DNA of 16,996 nucleotides from JBAZQS01 sp041645075 (lineage in GTDB: Bacteria; Patescibacteriota; Patescibacteriia; 2-01-FULL-39-33). Positions 1 to 7,987 of this stretch are shown here, piece after piece. The position numbers were made by a program, and so were the translations under genes. The first letter of the stretch is position 1, and each line of letters begins with the position of its first letter. The notes below the pieces were generated by a model. That model was not told the origin of the DNA and did not search any database. It was given only the letters and a program-made list of their open reading frames with translations. Where the stretch lies: positions 1 through 16,996 of the forward strand of contig JBAZQS010000016.1 of assembly GCA_041645075.1 (NCBI GenBank). The letters run 5' to 3'.

Positions 1-440
1 CTCGTCGTGGCGCCACCGGTTTTGTTGAAGCTGATTTTGACGAAACAAAAAGAATCCTTTATCTGACAGGGTTCACTTCTGTTTATAAAATTGATATGGA
101 TACCGACAAACTAATTGGCATTATAGATTTAATAGATCTCTATGAACCGCAAAACATCCGCGGTTGGTCTCCTACCGGGCTTAGCGGCGTGGCGCTTTCT
201 CCCACCAAAGATAAACTTTTTATTGTTTCGGGAGACGCGCATTCAATGTATACCTACGATCTCGCTCGGTCTGCGTGGATAACAAAAACCACTAATCTTA
301 AAGGATATTTTATCACTGACGCTATTGCCTCGCCGGATCGGCGTTACCTTTACACTGTCAACCAAGAAAGCGATAGTATAACCATGGTTGATTTAATTTC
401 GGGCGAGATTGTGAAAATAATTGAACTGAAAAATAAATAG
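1..440 (+). CDS. YVTN-type beta-propeller surface protein, C-terminal part only (5' end outside window)
   Basis: The reading frame is open from base 3 of the window, so this is the 3' end of a longer gene; the ATG at 96 is internal. About 145 residues are visible, ending in TAG. They align along their whole length with the C-terminus of the next gene, sharing RILYLTG, SVYKIDMDTDKLIG, SGEIVKIIEL and similar blocks. The two genes are therefore tandem paralogues. Short beta-strand units of the form SPxxxxLF/LYxx..DSIxxVDLxxGEIV are typical of YVTN/NHL-like beta-propeller repeat proteins. By analogy with its neighbour the complete protein is probably exported and anchored in the membrane. Only four bases separate its stop from the next ATG, so the two are co-transcribed. 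Function is unknown; a surface binding or scaffold role is inference from the family. Confidence 0.85.
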   Translation, partial: RRGATGFVEADFDETKRILYLTGFTSVYKIDMDTDKLIGIIDLIDLYEPQNIRGWSPTGLSGVALSPTKDKLFIVSGDAHSMYTYDLARSAWITKTTNLKGYFITDAIASPDRRYLYTVNQESDSITMVDLISGEIVKIIELKNK

Positions 441-444
441 AAAT

Positions 445-2559
445 ATGAAAACTAAAATTTTAATTGGTTTAATAATTCTAATTGTTCTGGGAGTAGTTGG
501 AGGAATGTTTTGGTATCAAAAAGACAAAACAGGATGGGTTGCGATACCGACGCCAACCCCAACAACAGAAAAATATTTTCCAGGCTGGCTGCCCGCTCAA
601 TCTGGATTAACAATTTCTTCGGACGGAAAAACAGCCTATATTCCCTTTGAGCTTGACGATGCGTTATCGGTAGTGGATCTATCCACATTCACTGTTACCG
701 ATTCAATAGATGTTTCTCCAGCCGGCATTATGCTTTCTTCAAGCGCTGCTGTCTTGAGCCTGGATGGGAAAAAGCTATATGTTTCTAACGAAGGAACCAA
801 GAATGTAATGGTGATAAATACGGAAACCAAACGGGTTGAGAAAGTGCTTCCAATAAAGCCCTTACACGCCACCGCCATCACCATATCAAAAGACGGAAGC
901 AAAGTTTATTTGCCGTCCTCTGAGGATGGAGCATTATATGTCATTAATACTTCGGATAATTCATACCGCCGCATTTTTATACCGGGCGTGATTTTTGGTC
1001 CAGTAGTGCCTTCTTCCAGTAATCCTGATTTACTCTATGTTGCAGGAATGTTTGTAAAACCTCCAGGGATTTTCCAATCATATTTCTATATCTTTAATGT
1101 CTCTAACAACACTATTGTGCGTTCTGTAAGGTTGGCAAACGAAGTCCTGCCACCCCATACATATGCACGCCGACTTATTGTCAATCCAAATGAAACAATG
1201 GCCTATTTTGGTTGGATGGAAGTGACAGGTGATTTAAGGGGGGCCGGGAACTTCGTTGTTTTTGACTTGAATACTTTTAAAGTTTTAGCTTCTGTGCCGA
1301 TAGAGAATGGAGTTAGCGATTTTGCGGTTAATGAGAAGACAAGTAAAACATACATCATAGGATTTTGGTCTGGTGGCGGCGCCCCTCAAAAATTATCTAT
1401 CCAAGAATATGATATAGCAACTAGCAAGGTTGTTCGCAGTATTCCGGTATCGCCATCAAGTGACCAGCGGGCAATAGTCATTGATCCCGCGGATGCCAAT
1501 TATTTGTACATGACCGAAGCCGACTTTAATCTCATCCGAAAAGTGGATATTCCAACCGGAAAAGAGGTCGCGAAATTGCAATTCAATAAAGCAGATATTC
1601 AACCCTATGCCATTATTCGTGGTGACGACATGGGCTATGTAATCAGTCGTCTCGCTCAACGCGTATACAAACTGGATTTGAATTCCGGCCAGTTAATAGC
1701 CAGCATTAAATCACCTTTCCAGGGCGGTGGATGGGGGTTCTATCAAGGCAATCTTTACGCCGGCGCAGGAAACACCATTTACGCCATTAGGGCTTCAACC
1801 GGTAAAGTAATTAAAAAATATTCTATTGCCACGGAGTTCTCGCCAATCACCCTCTCCTTTTTTGGTGACAAAATGGCGGCTATTGATTACGAAACTGCCC
1901 AGATTGCCAGACGACTCCTCATTTTTGATGCCAGAAATATGACCCTTTTAAAATCTATTGAGTTGCCACGCGAACCTCACGGCGATAAAGTAATCGTTTC
2001 TCCTGACAGTTCAAAGTTTTATATCTCCCGTGGTTCGATGGTGGGAACAACCGTCATTACGGTGTTTGACGCCTCTACTCTTAAAATCATCAATACCATA
2101 GAAATCCCTTATCTTCAACTGCGTCACGGTGCGAGCTATTTCCCTGAAGCCAATTTTGATGAAGTAAATCGAATCCTCTATCTAACCGGAGGCGCCTCGG
2201 TTTATAAAATTGATATGGATACTGATAAATTGATCGGCGCCCTCAATCTAATAGATGCTTACGGAGGACTATCAGGTATTCGTTGGAGTCCCACTGCGAT
2301 TTGCGGCGTGGCGTTTTCTCCGTCCAAAGAAAAACTTTTTGCTTTTGGTGCAGATGCCCATTCTTTGTTTATTTACGACCTCATTAAATCTTTCTGGTCC
2401 ACAAAAATCATTAATCTCGGAGGATATTCCAGGGATTGTGATGCTGTTATATCACCGAATCGGCAATATTTCTATACCGCGAATAGCCAATCGGATAATA
2501 TAACCATGGTTGATTTAACTTCAGGCGAGATTGTAAAAATAATTGAGTTACAAAAATAG
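445..2559 (+). CDS. membrane-anchored YVTN-type beta-propeller protein
   Basis: 704 residues. Residues about 4-25 form one hydrophobic segment after a short positively charged start (MKTKIL), with no obvious cleavage site, so this is probably a signal anchor. A Pro/Thr-rich linker (PTPTPTT) follows at about 35-42. The rest is a long run of beta-propeller blades with recurring units such as SSDGKTAYIPF, LSLDGKKLYVSNEGTKNVMVINT and VSPDSSKFYISRG. This is the YVTN/lactonase-like repeat pattern seen in archaeal and bacterial surface proteins. No catalytic motif is recognised. It is the second of two tandem paralogues, and the C-terminal 140 residues are highly similar to the preceding partial gene. 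No Shine-Dalgarno sequence precedes the ATG, and the four-base gap suggests coupled translation. A role in cell-surface structure or ligand binding is inference only. Confidence 0.85.
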   Translation: MKTKILIGLIILIVLGVVGGMFWYQKDKTGWVAIPTPTPTTEKYFPGWLPAQSGLTISSDGKTAYIPFELDDALSVVDLSTFTVTDSIDVSPAGIMLSSSAAVLSLDGKKLYVSNEGTKNVMVINTETKRVEKVLPIKPLHATAITISKDGSKVYLPSSEDGALYVINTSDNSYRRIFIPGVIFGPVVPSSSNPDLLYVAGMFVKPPGIFQSYFYIFNVSNNTIVRSVRLANEVLPPHTYARRLIVNPNETMAYFGWMEVTGDLRGAGNFVVFDLNTFKVLASVPIENGVSDFAVNEKTSKTYIIGFWSGGGAPQKLSIQEYDIATSKVVRSIPVSPSSDQRAIVIDPADANYLYMTEADFNLIRKVDIPTGKEVAKLQFNKADIQPYAIIRGDDMGYVISRLAQRVYKLDLNSGQLIASIKSPFQGGGWGFYQGNLYAGAGNTIYAIRASTGKVIKKYSIATEFSPITLSFFGDKMAAIDYETAQIARRLLIFDARNMTLLKSIELPREPHGDKVIVSPDSSKFYISRGSMVGTTVITVFDASTLKIINTIEIPYLQLRHGASYFPEANFDEVNRILYLTGGASVYKIDMDTDKLIGALNLIDAYGGLSGIRWSPTAICGVAFSPSKEKLFAFGADAHSLFIYDLIKSFWSTKIINLGGYSRDCDAVISPNRQYFYTANSQSDNITMVDLTSGEIVKIIELQK

Positions 2560-2568
2560 AATGAAAAT

Positions 2569-4626
2569 ATGAAAACAAAAATTTTAATCATTTTAATAAT
2601 TACTACCCTTTTTCTTTTTAATTCCGTGGAAGCTGCGGAAACTACGGTTTTTTATGATAATTTTGAGGGGAACCTTGAGAACTGGGATTCAAGAGAAGGA
2701 TGGTCAGTGGTTTCAGAGAATGGAAATAAGGTTTTACAAGGTACTCAACATTCATTTGCCACCGCTTTTTTGGAAGGCGCCGTCAATAAACTCGAATTGA
2801 AACTCAAACTAATTAAAGGAAGTATCCACCTTAATGTAAGGAGTAAATTCGTAACAGGAGACGCACTGGGAGGGGGAGGGGGGCAAAATCGCTATTTTAT
2901 TGGTTTGAATCCGGGAGACAGCCGCATATCAAAAGAGGTTGGCAATAATTTTTTGACCCTTCAAGGCGGAGGAAAAGGAATTTCTTTCGGCGTATGGCAT
3001 AAAATAAAAATAGAAATAGTTGGAAAAAGAATAAATGTGTACTCGGACGGCAAGTTAATTATTTGGGCTGAAGATGAAAATATTTTAGAGGAAGGTGGCA
3101 TCAGCATTGAAACCTTTGAAGACTCAATTGCTTATATTGACGATGTAAAAGTTGAGGCATTGGTGCCAGAAGCCAGAGAATTGAAAGCCAAGGATTTATT
3201 TCCAAATGGTGAACATAAAGGAGATTTAACTATAACTGGAAGAGATTTTTTGATTTTGGAAAACGGCAAATTTACTCAGTTTGGCAATATTTTCTTAAAA
3301 GATGGGGCAAAATTAATTATTAAGAACTCCGAATTAAAAATTTCCCGTTACGAACGACTTTTAAATCACTGGGGAATTGAATTAGAATATCAGGCCTCTT
3401 TAGAAATAGAAAATTCAAAAATAATTCCAGAAGGTCCAACTACTTTAGTAGTGGTTAAGGCCAGAGACAGGGCAAGGATAAAAATGCTCAATTCTCCAAC
3501 CCAGATCCATCTTTTTATTGTTGATGATTCTGCCAAGGCGCTGGTTGAAAATTCAGAGATTATTGGTGAGTTTGGCGGATTGATTATTGCTTCAGGAAGG
3601 GGGGAGGCAAAGATTGTAAATTCTAAAATTGGGGCAGTAAATTTATTCATCCCGGAAAAAGCCACTTTTGAGGCAGAGGGATTAAGAACCGGATTCTTTG
3701 AAGATTGGAACTTGCAACGCGACACAAAAGTTGAAAACATTGATTACAATATTATTTTGCAGAATACCGAAATTATCCCTGATAGAATCGGGCCGGGTCC
3801 TTTTGAAAGAGGATGGCCGGTTTTTATTGACTCTCGAGCCAAGGTTAAAATTAAAAATAGCGAATTAAGAAAAGTGGTTATCAACCTTTTTGATGAGAAA
3901 GCTGAATTCTCCAATTTTGCTTTAGGGAAACCAACCAATTTTAATTATCGAGATATTTTGTTAGAAAATGTAATTGTTAAGGGTCAGTGGGGAATATTTC
4001 CACACGGTTCTTCGGATGTTACCATCAGAGATTCCGAAGCTTTTTGGACATTTATTTATGATGATTCAAAATTGAAGCTTATAAACACCCACATGAACGA
4101 GTTTGATCCCAGAAATTTCCGAGGCGAAATGGTATTTGAAAACGTCATATGGGATACGGCGGCTGAAATTATTGAGAACAACGACTTTACTATAAAAGGA
4201 AGCTTGGAGATAGGAAATATCGGTGGTTTTTCTTGGGAGAATTCTAAAGTTACTAGAATCTATGATGTTATTGGGAAACCAGAAACAAAACTTACTTTAA
4301 CAAAAGATAATGAGATTGTCTGGTCGGAAATAATGGATAAAGAAGGGAGGGCTAGTTTTAGTTTAAAATTTGATGACACCACCTTCAATGACTCATGGAT
4401 ATTAAAAGATAATTTGGATCATACCCAAGAAGTGACCTTTTTTTCCAAGACGCCAATTGATATGGAGCAAGGCCTCATTTCTAAATTTATTTCAAAAATC
4501 AAAAATAAAATGTCCTCCGGTCCTCCTCCCCCCACGTTTAAATTGGTTTTCCCGTTAATTCTTATTTTACTTTTTGTAATTTTATTTTTTTATTTAAAGA
4601 AAAAACGCAGACAAAAAATGAATTAA
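2569..4626 (+). CDS. surface-anchored protein: signal peptide, LamG-like domain, right-handed beta-helix, C-terminal membrane anchor
   Basis: 685 residues. The N-terminus (MKTKILIILIITTLF..VEAAE) is a cleavable-looking signal peptide of about 22 residues. Residues about 24-195 resemble a concanavalin A-like/LamG or DUF1080-type jelly-roll module: it opens with FYDNFEGNLENWD and ends with AYIDDVKVEAL. From about 205 to 600 there are short repeated turns of the form xIxNSxIxx and AKVKIKNSELR, as in right-handed parallel beta-helices of the pectate-lyase fold. A short Pro run (SGPPPPT) then leads to a C-terminal transmembrane segment (about 650-672) and a basic tail (KKKRRQK). The topology is an extracellular body held by a C-terminal anchor. 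Nine bases separate it from the upstream propeller gene. Its first ~40 bases resemble the start of that gene. Carbohydrate binding is plausible; no catalytic residues could be assigned. Confidence 0.8.
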   Translation: MKTKILIILIITTLFLFNSVEAAETTVFYDNFEGNLENWDSREGWSVVSENGNKVLQGTQHSFATAFLEGAVNKLELKLKLIKGSIHLNVRSKFVTGDALGGGGGQNRYFIGLNPGDSRISKEVGNNFLTLQGGGKGISFGVWHKIKIEIVGKRINVYSDGKLIIWAEDENILEEGGISIETFEDSIAYIDDVKVEALVPEARELKAKDLFPNGEHKGDLTITGRDFLILENGKFTQFGNIFLKDGAKLIIKNSELKISRYERLLNHWGIELEYQASLEIENSKIIPEGPTTLVVVKARDRARIKMLNSPTQIHLFIVDDSAKALVENSEIIGEFGGLIIASGRGEAKIVNSKIGAVNLFIPEKATFEAEGLRTGFFEDWNLQRDTKVENIDYNIILQNTEIIPDRIGPGPFERGWPVFIDSRAKVKIKNSELRKVVINLFDEKAEFSNFALGKPTNFNYRDILLENVIVKGQWGIFPHGSSDVTIRDSEAFWTFIYDDSKLKLINTHMNEFDPRNFRGEMVFENVIWDTAAEIIENNDFTIKGSLEIGNIGGFSWENSKVTRIYDVIGKPETKLTLTKDNEIVWSEIMDKEGRASFSLKFDDTTFNDSWILKDNLDHTQEVTFFSKTPIDMEQGLISKFISKIKNKMSSGPPPPTFKLVFPLILILLFVILFFYLKKKRRQKMN

Positions 4627-4656
4627 TGAATTTTAGCATACATAATTAAAAGGCGG

Positions 4657-4683
4657 CGCGCCCCGATGTGACATCGGGGCGCG
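4657..4683. repeat. perfect hairpin 1, 12-bp arms
   Basis: The arm CGCGCCCCGATG, the loop TGA and the exact reverse complement CATCGGGGCGCG form a perfect 12-bp inverted repeat. The inner CCCCGATG/CATCGGGG arms recur in the hairpin at 4858-4885. Both hairpins are followed about five bases later by TTCGGCGG, so they are two copies of one REP-like unit. Confidence 0.85.
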
Positions 4684-4857
4684 AAGTTCGGCGGCGGCGG
4701 AAGAGCCCTCCTTCGTCAATGTTTCAGTGGACAGGCGAGGGCGGGCAAAAAATTTTACCCCGTAGGGTCGCAATTCGATCAGTGTTCGCTTTTGCCTTTT
4801 TCGCCCGTTGGCGAATCGGCACAAGCTCACAAATTAAATCATAAACTTCCGCCTCAT

Positions 4858-4885
4858 CCTCGCCCCGATGGCCATCGGGGCGAGG
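4858..4885. repeat. perfect 28-nt palindrome (hairpin 2), 14-bp arms
   Basis: CCTCGCCCCGATGG is followed directly by its exact reverse complement. With a gap the pairing extends outwards to TTCCGCC on the left and GGCGGAA on the right. It shares CCCCGATG..CATCGGGGCG and the downstream TTCGGCGG with the hairpin at 4657. The layout is that of a short dispersed palindromic repeat; copies elsewhere in the genome cannot be seen from here. Confidence 0.85.
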
Positions 4886-4902
4886 TATTCGGCGGAATCT
4901 TA

Positions 4903-4956
4903 AAATAAAAAAGCCGCTCATCGGAAATCGTAATACTTAACGATTCGATGAGCGGC
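4903..4956 (-). terminator. rho-independent terminator of the pyrD-pyrC operon
   Basis: On the minus strand, the first strand of an 11-bp perfect stem (GCCGCTCATCG with CGATGAGCGGC, arms 4946-4956 and 4913-4923) begins four bases after the pyrC stop. The stem is extended inwards by GAATCG/CGATTTC with one bulge, and is followed by TTTTTTATTTT. Stem plus T tract is a classic intrinsic terminator. Confidence 0.9.
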
Positions 4957-4960
4957 ACGG

Positions 4961-5995
4961 CTACGAGAGTTGCCACTGGAGTTTCGTACCGGCTCGAAAC
5001 GGTACGACGCTTCCAATCTGCTCTGGTACTACCCATTCTTTTTTGACGAGGGTAATGCTCTCTTCATTGAGGGGAAGGCCATAGAACTCCGCGCCGAAAC
5101 GCGAGGTGAAGTCTTCGATTTGGTCGAGGCGTCCAACTTTCTCGAAAATCTCCGCGAGAAGTTGAGGGAGTACTGGCGCTGTGTAGACGCCACAGGCTCC
5201 TTTGGCGCACTCTTTCTTCTCTCGCACATGGGGCGCGGTGTCCGATCCCAGAAAAAACTTTGGATTGCCACTTGTCGCCGCTTCAATGAGCGCGTCGCGA
5301 TCATCGAAATTTTTCGGCATTGGCATACAGCCATGATGTGGTTGTATCCCGTAGCCGATGACGTCGTTTAGCGTCAAGCAGAGGTGATGAGCGGTGATTG
5401 TCGCCGCGACATTCTCTCCAAGTTGCTCCACCGTCTTAATTGCTACTCTTGTGGAGACATGTTCGAGAACAACCTTCAAATTTGGAAACGTTTCGGCAAA
5501 TTTCAGAAGTGTCGGGAGAAAAACCTCCTCTCGTTTCGTGACAAGCGTTCGTTCCAGATCCAACTCGCCATGAATAAGAAGAAGCATGCCGACATCTCGC
5601 ATTGCTTGAAAAGTTTCCGAAATTTCATCGCTGAAAAAATCACGAAGCCCCTCATCGGAGTTTGTGGTAACTCCGAGGGGATACACTTTTCCGGCAACCG
5701 CTCCCGCACTCCATGCTTCCACGATCATTTCCGGCGTCGTACTGTCTCTTATCTCAACAGTCATAAGTGGTTCGAAGGACGGCCGATTTGACAATCCATC
5801 GAGTACTCGCATGATTCCGTCGCGGTACCACACAACATCGTTTCCGGTAAGGATTGCTCGCGGCCGGGTGTTTGGCATCGCGATTCCGCGACCCGCATAC
5901 TGCGCCGTGAACGGCAACACTTCAGCAAGGAGCGAATCAATCCTAAAGTGGCAGTGCATATCGTCAAATCGTCGCAGAGTGATTCTGTCGCTCAT
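4961..5995 (-). CDS. pyrC: dihydroorotase (PyrC)
   Basis: 344 residues, close to the usual 345-350 of the E. coli-type (class II) enzyme. It interconverts N-carbamoyl-aspartate and dihydroorotate in de novo pyrimidine synthesis, in the cytoplasm. Visible landmarks are the HxH zinc motif in DDMHCHFR (H14, H16), the carbamylated Lys in AGKVYP (K103), the metal His in LLIHGE (H142) and LEHVST (H179), and the catalytic Asp in LGSDTAPH (D252, with H256). All expected metal ligands are present. The ATG lies three bases after the pyrD stop, and its Shine-Dalgarno (GGAGG) lies within the last pyrD codons, so translation is probably coupled. The gene is GC-richer than the surface operon and the ZIP gene, suggesting acquisition together with pyrD. 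It ends at a strong terminator. Confidence 0.96.
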   Translation of the reverse strand: MSDRITLRRFDDMHCHFRIDSLLAEVLPFTAQYAGRGIAMPNTRPRAILTGNDVVWYRDGIMRVLDGLSNRPSFEPLMTVEIRDSTTPEMIVEAWSAGAVAGKVYPLGVTTNSDEGLRDFFSDEISETFQAMRDVGMLLLIHGELDLERTLVTKREEVFLPTLLKFAETFPNLKVVLEHVSTRVAIKTVEQLGENVAATITAHHLCLTLNDVIGYGIQPHHGCMPMPKNFDDRDALIEAATSGNPKFFLGSDTAPHVREKKECAKGACGVYTAPVLPQLLAEIFEKVGRLDQIEDFTSRFGAEFYGLPLNEESITLVKKEWVVPEQIGSVVPFRAGTKLQWQLS

Positions 5996-5998
5996 ACT

Positions 5999-6946
5999 TT
6001 ACCTCCAGTTCAGGTTGTTTGCTTGGTTGATGATTTTTTTTACTCTCCACGGACGCAGAACCGCGACTGACCCCAAAAAGATCGAGGAAGCACCTGCGTC
6101 GTGGTAGCGTTTTACGTCCTCGGAGCAGAGAATACCACCACCACCGTTTATCGGTTTAGTGAATCCGGCATCGCGCAAGCGCGTGATCCATTCACATACC
6201 AGCGGCTGAAGTGTCTTCCCGGACAATCCGCCGCCGCCTAATTTTGCAAGAGGTGATGTCTTACTGCCCCAAACCCGTTCCCAATCAACTCCCGTCCACC
6301 CAAACGGCAATGTGTTGGACACACAGATCGCGTCGCAATTGGGGTGGTCATTCAGTTGCAGGACTGCTTGGATCGATGCCGAAGCAATACTATATTTAGG
6401 CATTAGTGGCACGCCGAGCGCGCTTGCGATTTCGAGCACCTTTGCGGACTCGCCGATCAATTCATGGGGGTCGTGTTCGGTATTTGGACAAGAAAGATTA
6501 ATCTGTAAACCAAACGGCGCGGAAAAACTCTCTTTACAGAATCCGATCATCTCCACCATAATACGCAGTTCTTCCAATCGTCGCTGCGGCGTATCCGCGA
6601 GCGACATTATTGAAAGCAAAAACGGCTTTGTGCGTTTTTGCCATTTGCCGGCGCCGAGCAATGCGCCAATACCGGGATTACTCAAACCGATAGAGTTCAA
6701 CATCACGCCCCGCCATAGTTGTGTCTTCACACATCCCGGAAACGGACTTCTGGGTGTGTAGTGACGCGTAAGCGACATATTACCCTTGCGAGACAGAAGC
6801 GTTGCCGTTTTTGCGACGAATGTCATACCCGCAAAATTCAGACCGAATAGATTCCACACCCTATGGAACCAGTATCCTTCTCCGAAAAATCCCTGCACGC
6901 CCGAAGCGCCAAGAACATTTCCAAAATCAATTCCGTGTAATTTCAT
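5999..6946 (-). CDS. pyrD: dihydroorotate dehydrogenase, class 1-like (PyrD)
   Basis: 315 residues. It oxidises dihydroorotate to orotate with FMN, the step after PyrC. The motif INLSCPNT places a Cys (C153) where class 1 (soluble) enzymes have their catalytic base; class 2 membrane enzymes have Ser. There is no N-terminal membrane extension. FMN- and substrate-contacting parts include FVAKTAT (K46), LNSIGLSNPG, MPKYS (K184), NGGGGI and FLGSVAV. No pyrK (electron-transfer subunit of class 1B) is adjacent, so the electron acceptor is unclear; a fumarate-dependent 1A-type reaction is one possibility. The start is fixed by a strong AGGAGG at 6954-6960, seven bases upstream. The gene is first in a two-gene operon with pyrC. 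Base composition and the strong ribosome site differ from the neighbouring genes. Confidence 0.93.
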   Translation of the reverse strand: MKLHGIDFGNVLGASGVQGFFGEGYWFHRVWNLFGLNFAGMTFVAKTATLLSRKGNMSLTRHYTPRSPFPGCVKTQLWRGVMLNSIGLSNPGIGALLGAGKWQKRTKPFLLSIMSLADTPQRRLEELRIMVEMIGFCKESFSAPFGLQINLSCPNTEHDPHELIGESAKVLEIASALGVPLMPKYSIASASIQAVLQLNDHPNCDAICVSNTLPFGWTGVDWERVWGSKTSPLAKLGGGGLSGKTLQPLVCEWITRLRDAGFTKPINGGGGILCSEDVKRYHDAGASSIFLGSVAVLRPWRVKKIINQANNLNWR

Positions 6947-6953
6947 CTCTCAT

Positions 6954-6960
6954 TCCTCCT
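6954..6960 (-). promoter_or_regulatory. strong Shine-Dalgarno of pyrD
   Basis: AGGAGGA on the minus strand, with a seven-base gap to the ATG. It stands out because the trmO, dfx and surface genes in this window have no recognisable ribosome binding site. Confidence 0.85.
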
Positions 6961-6995
6961 GTATTTGACTATTAAAGAGCTGTTTTCTAAAAAGG

Positions 6996-7024
6996 AAATT
7001 ACCACATATTACGTTATTTTACAA
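6996..7024 (-). promoter_or_regulatory. possible pyrDC promoter
   Basis: On the minus strand TTGTAA is followed 17 bases later by TAATTT. The match to the sigma-70 consensus is weak in the -10 box, so this is only a candidate. It lies in an AT-rich divergent spacer (6961-7137) shared with the ZIP gene. Confidence 0.35.
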
Positions 7025-7099
7025 GGGTTTGTTTTGTCTCGCCAAAAAATAAAATCTGACATCTCAATTTATCAGGATAATTGCGATACCATTATTTAA

Positions 7100-7129
7100 A
7101 TGATAAAATAGAGGTATTAATTTTATAAT
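7100..7129 (+). promoter_or_regulatory. promoter of the ZIP transporter gene, probably leaderless
   Basis: A perfect -10 box TATAAT (7124-7129) lies 18 bases after ATGATA (4 of 6 match to -35). The -10 ends only eight bases before the ATG, so the transcript would start at or next to the start codon. No Shine-Dalgarno is present. Confidence 0.6.
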
Positions 7130-7137
7130 GAGATAAT

Positions 7138-7851
7138 ATGATTATATTAATCGGTTTGGCCACAGTCATCTCTACTTTTTTTGGTGGTTTATTCGCCTTA
7201 AGATTCAAGGACAAACTCCATTTGATATTGGGTTTTAGCGCGGGTGCGGTGATCGGCGTGGCGCTTTTTGATTTATTGCCTGAGTCAATAGAACTAAGCA
7301 GAAATAATTTTGAAATCGGCCTCATCGTTTCATTTGTCGCCATCGGTTTTTTTGCTTATATGTTGCTTGATCGCCTTATTAATTTTCATTGCCCTGAACA
7401 AGATTGTGAAAATCAGCGCCATCGTGGCAAGCTGGGCGCGGCCAGCTTATCGGTTCATAGTTTTTTAGACGGTTTGGCGATTGGCCTGGCCTTTCAGGTT
7501 TCCCCCGCCGTTGGCTTTATTGTGGCGACCGCGGTTTTGGTTCATAATTTTTGCGACGGCATAAACACAGTGAGTGTCATTTTAAAAAATAAGGGCTCGG
7601 TCAAAGAAGCCCTAAGGTGGCTGGCGGCCGATGCTTTGGCGCCCGCGCTCGGCATCTTTGCCACTTTATTCTTTTCTTTGCCCTTGGCTATTCTTGGGAT
7701 TATTTTGGCTGTATTTTGCGGTTTTTTCCTATACATCGGCGCCAGCGATTTATTGCCCGAGAGCCATCACGGCCACTCAACTAAATTGACAACCCTAATG
7801 ACAATTATCGGCGCGATTATTATTTATTTTGCGATTAGATTAATGGGTTGA
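7138..7851 (+). CDS. ZIP-family divalent metal transporter
   Basis: 237 residues, with about eight hydrophobic segments covering most of the chain. Family signatures are in the expected helices: HSFLDGLAIG (H107, D111) and HNFCDGIN (H136, D140), the metal-binding positions of TM4 and TM5 in ZIP (zinc/iron permease) proteins. FDLLPES near residue 44 and SDLLPES near the C-terminus are also typical. The short loop between TM3 and TM4 has HCPEQDC (His84, Cys85, Cys90) and HRG, a possible metal-sensing or -binding loop where other ZIPs have a His-rich stretch. It probably imports Zn2+, Fe2+ or Mn2+ across the cytoplasmic membrane; the metal cannot be told from sequence. It appears monocistronic and is followed by the tRNA cluster. 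Confidence 0.92.
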   Translation: MIILIGLATVISTFFGGLFALRFKDKLHLILGFSAGAVIGVALFDLLPESIELSRNNFEIGLIVSFVAIGFFAYMLLDRLINFHCPEQDCENQRHRGKLGAASLSVHSFLDGLAIGLAFQVSPAVGFIVATAVLVHNFCDGINTVSVILKNKGSVKEALRWLAADALAPALGIFATLFFSLPLAILGIILAVFCGFFLYIGASDLLPESHHGHSTKLTTLMTIIGAIIIYFAIRLMG

Positions 7852-7897
7852 AATTATAACTAATTAAGATGAAATTAAGTGGCGCTTTTGGCTCCTC

Positions 7898-7926
7898 TGG
7901 AAAAAATTAATAAATTCAGCTATAAT
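7898..7926 (+). promoter_or_regulatory. probable promoter of the tRNA cluster
   Basis: TATAAT (7921-7926) is preceded by TGGAAA with a 17-base spacer (4 of 6 match to -35). Transcription would begin near 7933, about 18 bases before the first tRNA. Confidence 0.5.
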
Positions 7927-7987
7927 AATTTAGCTTTAAGGGCCCATGGTGGGCTCGTAGCTCATCTGGTAGAGCGCTACATTTTTA

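Larger units (their letters stand above)
4627..4902. other. GC-rich non-coding spacer with palindromic repeats
   Basis: About 275 bases lie between convergent genes. The stretch is clearly GC-richer than the surface operon before it. Two long perfect hairpins that share arms are annotated separately. Between them are degenerate pieces such as ACCC-CGTA-GGGT and a CCTCC/GGACAGG-type imperfect hairpin. Open frames on the minus strand here have low-complexity, Arg-rich translations and no start signals, so I do not call genes. No clear terminator with a T tract is seen for the upstream surface operon, although the hairpin at 4657 could serve. Confidence 0.6.

Noticed and set aside
4633..4921. 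Two minus-strand frames of 65 residues in the GC-rich spacer
   Set aside because: They overlap hairpin repeats and the terminator region, lack start signals and have low-complexity translations.
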